Below are positions 55,552-64,000 of a stretch of 64,000 nucleotides of DNA, piece after piece. Within the stretch, counting starts at the first letter, position 1, and each line of letters opens with the position of its first letter. The DNA is from CAYXFD01 sp964464175 (GTDB taxonomy: Bacteria > Cloacimonadota > Cloacimonadia > Cloacimonadales > JAJBBL01), in the NCBI GenBank assembly GCA_964464175.1, contig CAYXFD010000004.1:91625-155624 (forward strand). Reading direction: 5' to 3'. A program made the position numbers and the translations under genes. The notes under the pieces were generated by a model. The model searched no databases. It was not told the DNA's origin and was given only the letters and a program-made list of their open reading frames with translations.

Positions 55552-56505
55552 ATGAAGATTTCTTTTGTCATTCCGGTGTATAACGAAGCCGAAAGCATTG
55601 AACAGCTTTACCGGGAGATTTCGGCTGAGATGGATGATCAGGAATATGAAATACTTTTCATTGATGACGGCAGTTATGATAAAAGCTATTCCATCCTCCA
55701 GGCTTTGGCTGCTGAAGATAAGAGGGTGAAAGTCATCAAATTCCGCCGTAATTTCGGGAAAGCTGCTGCTTTACAGACAGGCTTCTCTAAAGCAACCGGA
55801 GACGTAATCATTACAATGGACAGTGACCTCCAGGATAATCCCCAAGAGATAAAACCTTTGCTCAGAAAACTCGATGAGGGGTATGATCTTGTTTCCGGCT
55901 GGAAGAAGAAAAGACAAGATCCGCTGGGAAAGAGGATAGCCTCCCGTTTTTTTAATTTCGTTACCTCACTCTTTTTTAAACTCAAGCTTCATGACTTCAA
56001 TTGCGGTTTTAAGGTCTATCGTTCCGAAGTGGTAAAGGAACTTGATATCTATGGTGAAATGCACCGCTATCTTCCGGTCCTGGCAGCTTCTAAAGGATTC
56101 AGAGTTACGGAGTTAGAGGTTGCCCACCGTCCAAGAGTCCACGGTAAATCCAAATACGGGGGAGAAAGGATCTTGCGAGGGTTTTTTGATCTGCTGACGG
56201 TAAAACTCATCACTCATTACACCCGCAGTCCCCTTTATCTCTTTGGCGGGCTCGGTTCTCTCTTTACCATTTCAGGAATACTTATCGGTTTATATCTCTC
56301 ATATTTAAAGTTTTTTGCCGGAATGCCATTATATAACCGGCCTCTGCTCTTTATGGCTATTCTGTTCATTATGATCGGCTTACAATTCTTCTCTATCGGT
56401 CTGATAGGGGAATTGGTCGTCAATCAGAGCAGAGAGCTTGTCAGAGGGAAAAACCTCTCGATTGAAAAAATGACAAATCTTACCCCTAAATCTCGAGAAA
56501 TTTAA
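55552..56505 (+). CDS. Dolichol-phosphate mannose synthase/GtrB-like glycosyltransferase
   Basis: 317 aa. GT2 domain: SFVIPVYNEAESIEQLY, FIDDGSYDKSY, NFGKAAALQTGFSKATGD and DSDLQDNP (the DxD region), then FNCGFKVYR and HRPRVHGKSKYGG, followed by two C-terminal TM helices (~235-265 and 272-300). This is the GtrB/DPM1 pattern: a sugar is moved from a nucleotide donor onto polyprenyl phosphate. The short gap (31 bp) to the kinase-like gene implies co-transcription and suits a shared lipid-phosphate substrate. GGGAGC lies before the ATG. The sugar is unknown. Confidence 0.88.
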   Translation: MKISFVIPVYNEAESIEQLYREISAEMDDQEYEILFIDDGSYDKSYSILQALAAEDKRVKVIKFRRNFGKAAALQTGFSKATGDVIITMDSDLQDNPQEIKPLLRKLDEGYDLVSGWKKKRQDPLGKRIASRFFNFVTSLFFKLKLHDFNCGFKVYRSEVVKELDIYGEMHRYLPVLAASKGFRVTELEVAHRPRVHGKSKYGGERILRGFFDLLTVKLITHYTRSPLYLFGGLGSLFTISGILIGLYLSYLKFFAGMPLYNRPLLFMAILFIMIGLQFFSIGLIGELVVNQSRELVRGKNLSIEKMTNLTPKSREI

Positions 56506-57540
56506 ACTGATTAAGAGAACCTTGGAGTTTGTTATACGAATATACCAACGGAAATTAACCTTTGATACTTTGTTTTGACTTAGGAACCCTTTATATACTT
56601 CTCTATCTGCTTTGATTTCCAATTCTTTACGACGTAGTCTTTAATAATCTACAAAATAAAATGAAGTAATACTTGACGGAATAGACAAAATATACAGACT
56701 TGTAATTGTTTTGAAGTTTTTGTGAGCATGTGACTCCAGAATGCTTCTAATAGGTCATGTTATGAAGAGAGAATCGAAACGATTTGAATATGATATTGTT
56801 AAAGCGATTTAGCGAACTTGAATAAAATCTTCGAACGGTTTCGTTATATGTAGAATCCTTTCAGAAGTTATGAGAATAAGGGATTTTGTTGAGTTTAGGG
56901 CTGTATTGAGCCAAAGACCAGAAACTAAGTAAAGAAAAGGTAATTTAGTAAATAAAAACCCAAGATAGACTAAATAGCTGATCTTTTCAAAGAGCATGTT
57001 GTGATCTTACTCTGTTTGAGTAGTGAATGTTGTACAGGTCAGATATATATACTGGCCGAAGCCGCAATATAACCTTTAGAATGAGCTATTTAGTATCGCG
57101 TTTATTATGACAAATCCTATCAAGCTTCGTATAGATTTCTAATATTGGTTTTGGAAATTTGTTCAGATATTTGGTAATAATCCCTGAGCCGATCTTTTTT
57201 CTCTCTCGGCAGCTACTTTTGTAGAATGAAAGTAACAAAAGGACAGAGGTTTTTTTACGACATTATGCTTAAAAAATTGGTTTAGGCAGCTCGAAACCTT
57301 TTAGGATTTCACCATTATCATATTAGCGTTGAAATCAGCACTCATTTTATCGTAAGGGCTGCAAAAAAATCAGTTCAATGTAAAACTTGCTGATGTCTTG
57401 ATTTCTCTGTAGTTTATGAACATTGTGAACTCTTTTGTGATCGATGAAAGACAAAAGCTGTTTGAACTGTGAGTAAATAATTTATCTGGTTGTTAGGAAG
57501 TGTATAGAAAACATACAAAACTTACTATATGGGAGGTATT
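56506..57540. other. 1-kb gene-free AT-rich region before the second large sorting-domain gene
   Basis: No frame with a good Shine-Dalgarno, no tRNA and no recognised RNA family. Only weak short palindromes (e.g. CTTTTGT...ACAAAAG near 57217-57242) are visible. A 62-codon minus frame at 56809-56997 is hydrophobic but lacks support. Together with the region before the giant gene, it is one of two long gene-free leaders in the window, and both precede secreted giants. Confidence 0.6.
57531..57536 (+). promoter_or_regulatory. Ribosome binding site of the 2,027-aa gene
   Basis: GGGAGG with a 4-nt spacer before the ATG at 57541, followed directly by a signal peptide. This decides against the in-frame start four codons upstream. 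Confidence 0.8.
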
Positions 57541-60500
57541 ATGAAAAAAATAGGAGTATTCCTGTTTTTGTTTGTTATTACATCGGCTGTTTATTCTTAT
57601 GAGTTGAAATATGTCACTCACAATGGTTTTAGTATTGACCCTGGGAAGAGTACGGAGTTGAACATCTTTATTGAAACGGATAATCCTAACCATAATTGGA
57701 GATTGCAGATTGATACAGGGATTCCTGCGAAATGGAATAATATTTATTCTTCCGGATTTGCTCCTGTGAATTTACTTCCAACAGACGAAGATAATTTATA
57801 TAAGGTAACAACAACTGCGGGACAGCCAATTGTTTTACAGACGTTAACTGCAGAACCATTTTTAGAAGAGATTATAATACACTTTAAAAGGTCTGGTATT
57901 TTTTATAGCGGATATAAAGCAGTACTAAAAATCATTGTTGATAAACCTTTTTCGGAAGAATTTCTAACAATTCAGCAGCAAGAGCAATTAGCTACAAGAT
58001 ACATGCCTATTCTTAGAATGGATGATGGTTCAAATTGTGATGAGCCCGAACAGTTTGTCCCCAAAGAAGTCAATTTACTACTCAATAACAGCAGTATTTA
58101 TAGAAGACGTTTTAACATTCATGGAGATATGCTCCTAAATCCCGAACTGGTTATAGACAGTGCTTCTAAAGAGAATATAGCAAAATATAGCATTTCAAAT
58201 TGGCATTATTATCTGCTTAATTGGGTCAACACATCCTATTTCATCAATCTCAATATCGATAACCTTCCTTGCCCAGTTTTCTATCCTACGCTATATCAGA
58301 ACACGATAAGAGATTGGTATAATCAAATTAAGGATCAATACAACACTCAATTATATGCATCTTTTTTTGATTATGAAGGGAAATTTGTGGTTACATATTA
58401 CTTCTTTTATTTGCATGATAGGAACGCAGGCTTAGGTGATGTCATTTATGATCCAGTTGTGGGGCCAATATTCGGAACACGCACTAGCCATCACTTGGGA
58501 GAGTGGGAAGGAATGTCTATTGTGTTTGACAGGAATACTCTGCTTCCAATAGAAGCTGCCACTTCTAATCATACAGCTTCTCACTGCGGCAGAAGAAGAC
58601 CATGGAAAGCAATTGAAAAGATAGGAGATCACCCGGTTGTGTATGTCGCTAATGGAGCGCATGCTTCTTTCTTCCATCCCGGCATTTCTGATAATGAAGG
58701 AGGCTCACCTTTTGATTTTCATAATGGTGACGGTATGTGGGTAGTCCCGACTACAGTTACAACGACTGATATTACCGACTATTGTATATTATACGATTAT
58801 GTTGAACCCAATACAACAGAAATCGAGTGGTACGGTAATTCAGGAGGAGCCCAGCTTGAAATCTTACCACGCGTTGCTTATGTTGACACTGACAGCTTAA
58901 GCAACTTCTGGCATCTATTTTCTGGAATATGGGGGCAAGATACTTCGCTGATAATGCCCCGTGATGATCCAAGAGCAAGGGCATTGGCATCCAGTCCAAG
59001 AGGACCATTGTTTTGTAAAAGCAAAAATCATTTAGAAGACACTTCAGGAATCAAATGGTATAATCCCTTAGAATGGACAAAACAACAAGCATCGGATACA
59101 ATGTATATAGCCATTGATTCTAATTATGATATTTATTCATCAAGTGTTCATGATCGCATACCTTTTCCGGTTCAGTTCAATAATTATGGAGTTTACCGAG
59201 ATACAACATTGATTGAGTTGGATCATTATATGTGGGAGTTTGGCTGTGGAGATGATCATTCGATGATTCAGAATCCTAATTATACTTACCAAACACAAGG
59301 AAGTTTCTCCATTACTATTCATGGGACTAAACAAAGGTTTGCTGATAGCGAAATACCCGGTCGTTACTATCATAGAGACTATTATCTCCGGCTTCCGAAA
59401 TATATAAATGCATCCGATTTCGATTTAGCAGAAACAACATTAATCAATATCAATGCTCAACGATTCCCTGAATTTGTTTATAGTACCGTGGCAGTGGATT
59501 TGACAAGGCGAGATATACCCATTCTTAATGAATCAAATTTCAGGTTATTCGAAGACGGAATTGAACAGACTAACTTTTTTAATGTGGTTCCTCCGGCAGA
59601 GGGGGGAGGTTCAAGATTAGTTGATATTGTGTTTATTATGGATAATAGTGGCAGTATGGGACCCTATATAAATGCAGTCTCTGCCAATGTCCATAGTTTC
59701 CTTAATGATCTAAACCAATCAGGAGCAGATTATGCCTTGGGATTAACTCGCTACGGGCAAAATGCTCAAGGAGGTCTTCCAATAATTGAAGACAATGGAG
59801 TACTTACAACAGATGGTTTGTATTTTCGTGACGGTGTTTGGACAAGAAATGAGACTTCCGGTGGGTTTGAACCAGGTTATTTTTCGATTGTTCAGAGTGT
59901 GGCTGGTTTTGTCTGGCGACCCGGTTCTCAAAAGATAATTATTATAGTAACTGATGAAACAGCTGCCCAGGGCTCTGGACCTGGTTATGCTTTAAACGAT
60001 GCATTAATTGCATGTACTACTGATAACGTTATGTTATTTGCTTTAACAATAAACTCTCTATTTGGTGATTTCACCCCGATAGCAGATGCCACTTACGGGG
60101 GAGTATATAATATATATGATGATTACGAAGAAGTCTTATTGTCAATATCAGATATTATTACTTCAAATTACATCATATATTACCAACCAACGAATACGAG
60201 CTTTGATAATGTTGAAAGAGAAGTAGAAATCCGGACAGAATGGGGAAATGAAGAATCAGTTGTATTTGGTTCTTATACACCCGGTTCTTATGTAGTGATT
60301 AACAGAACTGAGAATACTACTGATATGGATGGTGAAGGTCAACCAGCAGATCAACCTTTGTTCATACAAGTTGATATTGAAGACCCGGTTTTTCGTAATT
60401 CATTAGATATTACTTTGTATTATCGTCATGCTGGTACGGGAGCTTATACAGGTATTCCGATGGAAGTAGTTGATAGCTATCGGCAATTCACTCGTTGGCA

Positions 60501-63500
60501 GGGAACTATACCCGCAGCATCTGTTCAGTATCCTTTTGTTAGTTATTATATATCTGTCTTTGATGAAGTAAGGACAGTAACTCTTCCTTCTCTTGAGCCG
60601 ATGACTAATCCCTTCGCTATTAGTATCCAGCCTAATGAACCACCCCAAATAGATCATACTCCTGTTCTATCTTCAAACTATTATTCTCCTGTTGTGATCA
60701 GTGCAGTTTTTTCTGATGATACTGATTATCTTGCTGAAACGAAGCTCTTTTACAGGCAATATGGAAGATTGACATATACTTCTATTGACATGTTACCAAA
60801 CAACAACAATTATACAGCCTTTATCCCTGCGAATATCATTTCGAATGTTGGTGCCGAGTATTACATCAAAGCAACTGATAATCATGGAGCTTCCCGTCAT
60901 TCTGGTTTCCCGGATGATCCTCATTATATTTATGCACTCGAAGAAGGAACAGTAATAGCAGGCGGCAGTATATCCGCTTCCCCTTGGACATTGGCAAATT
61001 CTCCCTATCATATTTTATCGGATATTGTTATACCTGAAGATTTCACTTTGGTTATCGAAAGCGGAGTAGAAGTAGTCTTCAATGCTCAGTCAAAAATGAG
61101 TGTTTTGGGAACTCTGATAGCCACAGATGCTCACTTCCGAACCAATAATCCATTGTTAGGCTGGCTCGGCATCTATTTTAACACAAGCAACGATATGAGC
61201 CTTTTACAAAACTGTAGTATTGAAAATGCCCGACAGTCTATTACTGTTGAAGACACGGATCTGACGGTAAACGGTTTGACAATAGACAAGGAATTCGAAT
61301 ATCTAAACGAAGCTGGTGTGTCAATAACCGGTAACAGTAATGGTAACTATCAGGGTGTTAGTATTAACAACTATAATCGAGGGATAGTAATAAGTAATAC
61401 CGGAACAAGGACATCTTCGACTCCATCATTTGCCGATCTCCGTTTAATGAATCCTCTGTCATATATTGATTCTAAAGGAATTACTGTTTCCGGTTCTGTG
61501 ATACTTACACTTGACGTTGCTGTCATTAATGATTATGAAACCGGAATTAAATATACCGATGCGCAGAGAAGCAGAATGATCCGTACAGCTCCAACATTCA
61601 CGAATGTTTCAATTCGCCTTATTAACAGTACTTCTCGCAATAATAATCCAATTGGTTTTTATCTGGAGAATCTTGCCGGTGTCACGATTGAGAGGAGCAT
61701 AATCTATTCTTCAGAGAGTAGTTATAACAGGTATAACATTTTGGATGCAGAGGCAATACACCTGTGTAATGTCAACAATGCCATGATACAGAATAATACA
61801 ATTTGGGGAATCAATAGAGGTTTGGTTGTAGATAATTCTACTGTAGATACATTCTCTCACAATATCATCTGGGTGGATGAAGCAGATGGTTTAGCAAATC
61901 CAATTGTTCCCTTCGGTTCAGTGGAAGTTGATAATAGCTTAATTGCTTTTAATAATGGCGTTTATCCAGGAGAAAACAACTGGAATGTTGATCCGTTATT
62001 TGTTGGTCCTCATCAAGGGTATTTTTATCTGAAATTTCGCAGCCCAATCAAGGATGAAGATATTGGTGCCCTCGGTTGTGATTTTGATTTTCTTGTTTGG
62101 TATTATCAAGAATACAGCAATCAATACCCCGAAGCACTGAATCATACTTTACATTATGGATGGAACCTCATCGGAGTACCAGCTTTGACTAATGTAACCG
62201 GAGTTCCACCTACTCCGCAATATATTTTTGGAGATTATCTTGATCCCTTCTTTGATAATCCTTACTATTCTTCTATCGTTCAGATGAATCTACTCCCTTC
62301 TCAGACAATTAATATAACAGGAGACTACGGTTTGGATTATTCCGGGAGTTATAATGTCCCGTCGGGTATTTTCCCAATGATGGGTTATTGGGTACGAAAT
62401 TATGGTCTCGAGACAGAGATGTATGTTAATGGATTTTTTGATTTCGGAGAGTATCTTATTAATCTGCCCGGAATAAATGATCCTTACAATGGTTGGTATC
62501 TCTTGGGTAATCCTTATGATGTTTCGATATCTTGGGGAGATGGTATGGAATGGGTTAATAACAACGATGGGGCAACATTTGCTGTTGTATATCGACTAAA
62601 TCAAGAACATAATGCTTATCAATATCAATACATTTTAGATAACAATCAAGATCAGATCGAACCCTGGGAAGGATTTTTTGTCAAAGCGACTGATCCTAAT
62701 TCCCAGATAAAATTTGAGTATCCGGGAGTTACAAGAGTTTCATCATTTTCGCAAAAGAAATTGATAACCACTAATAATCAGCCTGAATCGAAGGGTGAGG
62801 AAGGAATAGAAGATTCTTACGAGGAATGGTTAATATTTATCAAAGCTTTGAATGATGAGTGTATGGAGATGCTTGTTGTCAGTGCCAATGAGGTAGCATC
62901 TGATGGTCTCGACTCTTATGATGTCCCTAAGCTTCCTTCACTTCCTTTTCTCAGTACTAACAGATTTGATTTCAGTATAGATAATCGTGATTGGGATAAT
63001 CAGGCTGGTTTATATGTCCGTGACACTAAAGCACTGGATAACAATTCATGGAATTGGAATATTCTTCTTGATATTTCACAATTTTTGGACGAAGAAATTA
63101 CCGATGATTTTGTAGTTATTTCTTTTGAAGAAGAGGTGAATGTTCCCGAGGGTTACAGTTATTCTCTCATCAATCTTGAAAGTGGAGAAGCTATTGATCC
63201 TTCTGTTGAAGAACTTGTTATTGATGTTGCGCAAATCATTCAGGATTTAAACAATGATTCAGATCAAGTAATACATCCTGAGATGCTTCACATACCACTA
63301 CAGTTAGTGATCATAGGAAACGATTTAGAAACTGAAGATACCCATAATCTCGTGATGTTTTTGCAGAACTATCCTAATCCTTTTAATCCCGATACAAGAA
63401 TAAGTTTTGCAATAACGAAAGATAGCCATGTTAAGCTTGAGATATTCAACATTAAAGGACAACGAGTCACCACTCTGGTCGATGAGTATCACAAAGCTGG

Positions 63501-63624
63501 TACTTATTCAGTTATCTGGGATGCTCAGGACAATTATAGCCGAACAGTTGCCTCCGGAGTCTATCTTTATCGATTAACAATGGATAGAGAGGTGATTAAC
63601 AAGAAGATGCTGTTTGTAAAATAA
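57541..63624 (+). CDS. Large secreted protein: Vps62-like, VWA and beta-helix regions with T9SS sorting domain
   Basis: 2,027 aa. A signal peptide (KKIGVFLFLFVITSAVYS) leads to a region at ~160-390 resembling Vps62/DUF946 proteins: HHLGEWEGMSIVFD, SNHTASHCG and VVYVANGAHASFF. A VWA domain follows at ~690-880 with a MIDAS DNSGSMG and the later TDET, then two or three sandwich domains. Next is a parallel beta-helix (~1150-1470; PEDFTLVIESGVEVVFN and following strands), then the GWNLIGVP/GWYLLGNP pair common in FCB secreted proteins. It ends in a classic sorting domain (~1940-2027: LQNYPNPFNPDTRI, LEIFNIKGQRVTTL, SGVYLYRLT, KKMLFVK). It is probably a T9SS cargo on the cell surface. VWA suggests metal-dependent protein binding; any enzymatic role for the Vps62-like part is unknown. 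Confidence 0.85.
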   Translation: MKKIGVFLFLFVITSAVYSYELKYVTHNGFSIDPGKSTELNIFIETDNPNHNWRLQIDTGIPAKWNNIYSSGFAPVNLLPTDEDNLYKVTTTAGQPIVLQTLTAEPFLEEIIIHFKRSGIFYSGYKAVLKIIVDKPFSEEFLTIQQQEQLATRYMPILRMDDGSNCDEPEQFVPKEVNLLLNNSSIYRRRFNIHGDMLLNPELVIDSASKENIAKYSISNWHYYLLNWVNTSYFINLNIDNLPCPVFYPTLYQNTIRDWYNQIKDQYNTQLYASFFDYEGKFVVTYYFFYLHDRNAGLGDVIYDPVVGPIFGTRTSHHLGEWEGMSIVFDRNTLLPIEAATSNHTASHCGRRRPWKAIEKIGDHPVVYVANGAHASFFHPGISDNEGGSPFDFHNGDGMWVVPTTVTTTDITDYCILYDYVEPNTTEIEWYGNSGGAQLEILPRVAYVDTDSLSNFWHLFSGIWGQDTSLIMPRDDPRARALASSPRGPLFCKSKNHLEDTSGIKWYNPLEWTKQQASDTMYIAIDSNYDIYSSSVHDRIPFPVQFNNYGVYRDTTLIELDHYMWEFGCGDDHSMIQNPNYTYQTQGSFSITIHGTKQRFADSEIPGRYYHRDYYLRLPKYINASDFDLAETTLININAQRFPEFVYSTVAVDLTRRDIPILNESNFRLFEDGIEQTNFFNVVPPAEGGGSRLVDIVFIMDNSGSMGPYINAVSANVHSFLNDLNQSGADYALGLTRYGQNAQGGLPIIEDNGVLTTDGLYFRDGVWTRNETSGGFEPGYFSIVQSVAGFVWRPGSQKIIIIVTDETAAQGSGPGYALNDALIACTTDNVMLFALTINSLFGDFTPIADATYGGVYNIYDDYEEVLLSISDIITSNYIIYYQPTNTSFDNVEREVEIRTEWGNEESVVFGSYTPGSYVVINRTENTTDMDGEGQPADQPLFIQVDIEDPVFRNSLDITLYYRHAGTGAYTGIPMEVVDSYRQFTRWQGTIPAASVQYPFVSYYISVFDEVRTVTLPSLEPMTNPFAISIQPNEPPQIDHTPVLSSNYYSPVVISAVFSDDTDYLAETKLFYRQYGRLTYTSIDMLPNNNNYTAFIPANIISNVGAEYYIKATDNHGASRHSGFPDDPHYIYALEEGTVIAGGSISASPWTLANSPYHILSDIVIPEDFTLVIESGVEVVFNAQSKMSVLGTLIATDAHFRTNNPLLGWLGIYFNTSNDMSLLQNCSIENARQSITVEDTDLTVNGLTIDKEFEYLNEAGVSITGNSNGNYQGVSINNYNRGIVISNTGTRTSSTPSFADLRLMNPLSYIDSKGITVSGSVILTLDVAVINDYETGIKYTDAQRSRMIRTAPTFTNVSIRLINSTSRNNNPIGFYLENLAGVTIERSIIYSSESSYNRYNILDAEAIHLCNVNNAMIQNNTIWGINRGLVVDNSTVDTFSHNIIWVDEADGLANPIVPFGSVEVDNSLIAFNNGVYPGENNWNVDPLFVGPHQGYFYLKFRSPIKDEDIGALGCDFDFLVWYYQEYSNQYPEALNHTLHYGWNLIGVPALTNVTGVPPTPQYIFGDYLDPFFDNPYYSSIVQMNLLPSQTINITGDYGLDYSGSYNVPSGIFPMMGYWVRNYGLETEMYVNGFFDFGEYLINLPGINDPYNGWYLLGNPYDVSISWGDGMEWVNNNDGATFAVVYRLNQEHNAYQYQYILDNNQDQIEPWEGFFVKATDPNSQIKFEYPGVTRVSSFSQKKLITTNNQPESKGEEGIEDSYEEWLIFIKALNDECMEMLVVSANEVASDGLDSYDVPKLPSLPFLSTNRFDFSIDNRDWDNQAGLYVRDTKALDNNSWNWNILLDISQFLDEEITDDFVVISFEEEVNVPEGYSYSLINLESGEAIDPSVEELVIDVAQIIQDLNNDSDQVIHPEMLHIPLQLVIIGNDLETEDTHNLVMFLQNYPNPFNPDTRISFAITKDSHVKLEIFNIKGQRVTTLVDEYHKAGTYSVIWDAQDNYSRTVASGVYLYRLTMDREVINKKMLFVK

Positions 63625-63683
63625 ACTGTCTCATAGTGGTAATATCAGACCTAAACATATACTAAGAAACTCAATGCTTTAAG

Positions 63684-63736
63684 CTGAAAAAACCCTGTGC
63701 AAAAGCAACACAATTGCTGATGTACAGGGTTTTCAG
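63684..63736 (+). terminator. Probable terminator hairpin after the 2,027-aa gene
   Basis: An outer stem CTGAAAA..ACCCTGT / ACAGGGTTTTCAG (13 bp with a 2-nt bulge) encloses an inner AGCAA/TTGCT hairpin, ~60 bp after the stop codon. There is no long T-run beyond the four T's in the arm, so termination efficiency is uncertain. Confidence 0.55.
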
Positions 63737-63917
63737 GATAGTTTTAATAAGAATTAATCCTTTAACGGTAATCATTCAAAGATTTGCTTGGTGAGTAATC
63801 TATGTAATTCTTTGAAAGTGTTTTATCCCAAATAATGCAGTAGAGTTTTGATTATCGATTGAAATCTCCTTTTTTTGAATCAGAAATCCTGCTTCTAAGC
63901 CGGTATTTCTTGCCTTG

Positions 63918-63945
63918 AATTTTCAACTGCATTGCAGTTAAAATT
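63918..63945. repeat. Short palindrome AACTGC-ATT-GCAGTT with extended A/T arms
   Basis: AATTTT-C-AACTGC (63918-63930) pairs with GCAGTT-AAAATT (63934-63945) around a 3-nt loop with one bulged base. The flanking 63737-64000 contains no gene I can support. It could be a terminator or operator for a gene beyond the window edge. Confidence 0.4.
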
Positions 63946-64000
63946 TAAGAAGATAAGTTCAATCTTTTCAATAAGTTGTAGAAATTTGCTTTTCCGTTTC

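Noticed and set aside
56809..56997. 62-codon hydrophobic minus frame in the 1-kb gap
   Set aside because: No ribosome binding site and no conserved pattern; AT-rich DNA easily yields Leu/Phe/Ile-rich frames.

Overview
The window looks like chromosome of an uncultured, diderm (two-membrane) FCB-group bacterium, most likely Candidatus Cloacimonadota or a close relative. Three things point there: outer-membrane biogenesis genes (LolCD-like ABC transporter, TamB-like protein, PpiD, OmpA-type and barrel proteins); two very large secreted proteins ending in FlgD-like sorting domains (one with the classic YPNPFNP motif) typical of type IX secretion (T9SS) cargo; and a GlmU-like enzyme of the Bacteroidetes/FCB type. 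The taxonomic call is inference from gene content. I see no rRNA, tRNA, CRISPR array, prophage or intact insertion sequence.

Layout. 1-19.3 kb is almost all minus strand: a truncated lipoprotein gene, a double-domain ThyX-like protein with deoC, rlmN overlapping a RicT/PSP1 gene, then an envelope run (LolC/E, LolD, TamB-like, Gx-family transporter, class A PBP, GT2, GlmU-like), ppiD and a small ribbon-helix-helix (RHH) regulator with its own terminator. 19.7-23.7 kb is plus strand: mgtE, rsmA and a barrel-like protein overlapping the rsmA 3' end. A minus-strand LVIVD-repeat lipoprotein follows.

24.9-46.9 kb is the most striking part: a 1.4 kb gene-free leader holding a perfect 26-bp inverted repeat, then a 17-kb gene for a ~5,657-residue acidic Ig-repeat surface protein with a sorting domain, then a PorV-family barrel and a PorE-like TPR/propeller/OmpA protein. 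Cargo, shuttle and peptidoglycan anchor in a row suggest a dedicated T9SS adhesin locus. 47.3-50.2 kb (minus) holds two gene fusions of aromatic biosynthesis (AroD-AroE and AroC-AroQ) plus an unannotated 55-aa gene.

50.4-56.5 kb (plus) holds a second FadL/PorV-like barrel, a RecJ-like DHH protein, and a ferredoxin / geranylgeranyl-reductase / polyprenol-kinase-like / dolichol-phosphate-sugar-synthase-like series. This suggests saturated isoprenoid lipids or lipid carriers in a bacterium. After another ~1 kb gene-free leader comes a second large sorting-domain protein (2,027 aa) with Vps62-like, VWA and beta-helix regions. Several start codons were moved inward to an ATG, in most cases because a better Shine-Dalgarno lies before it.
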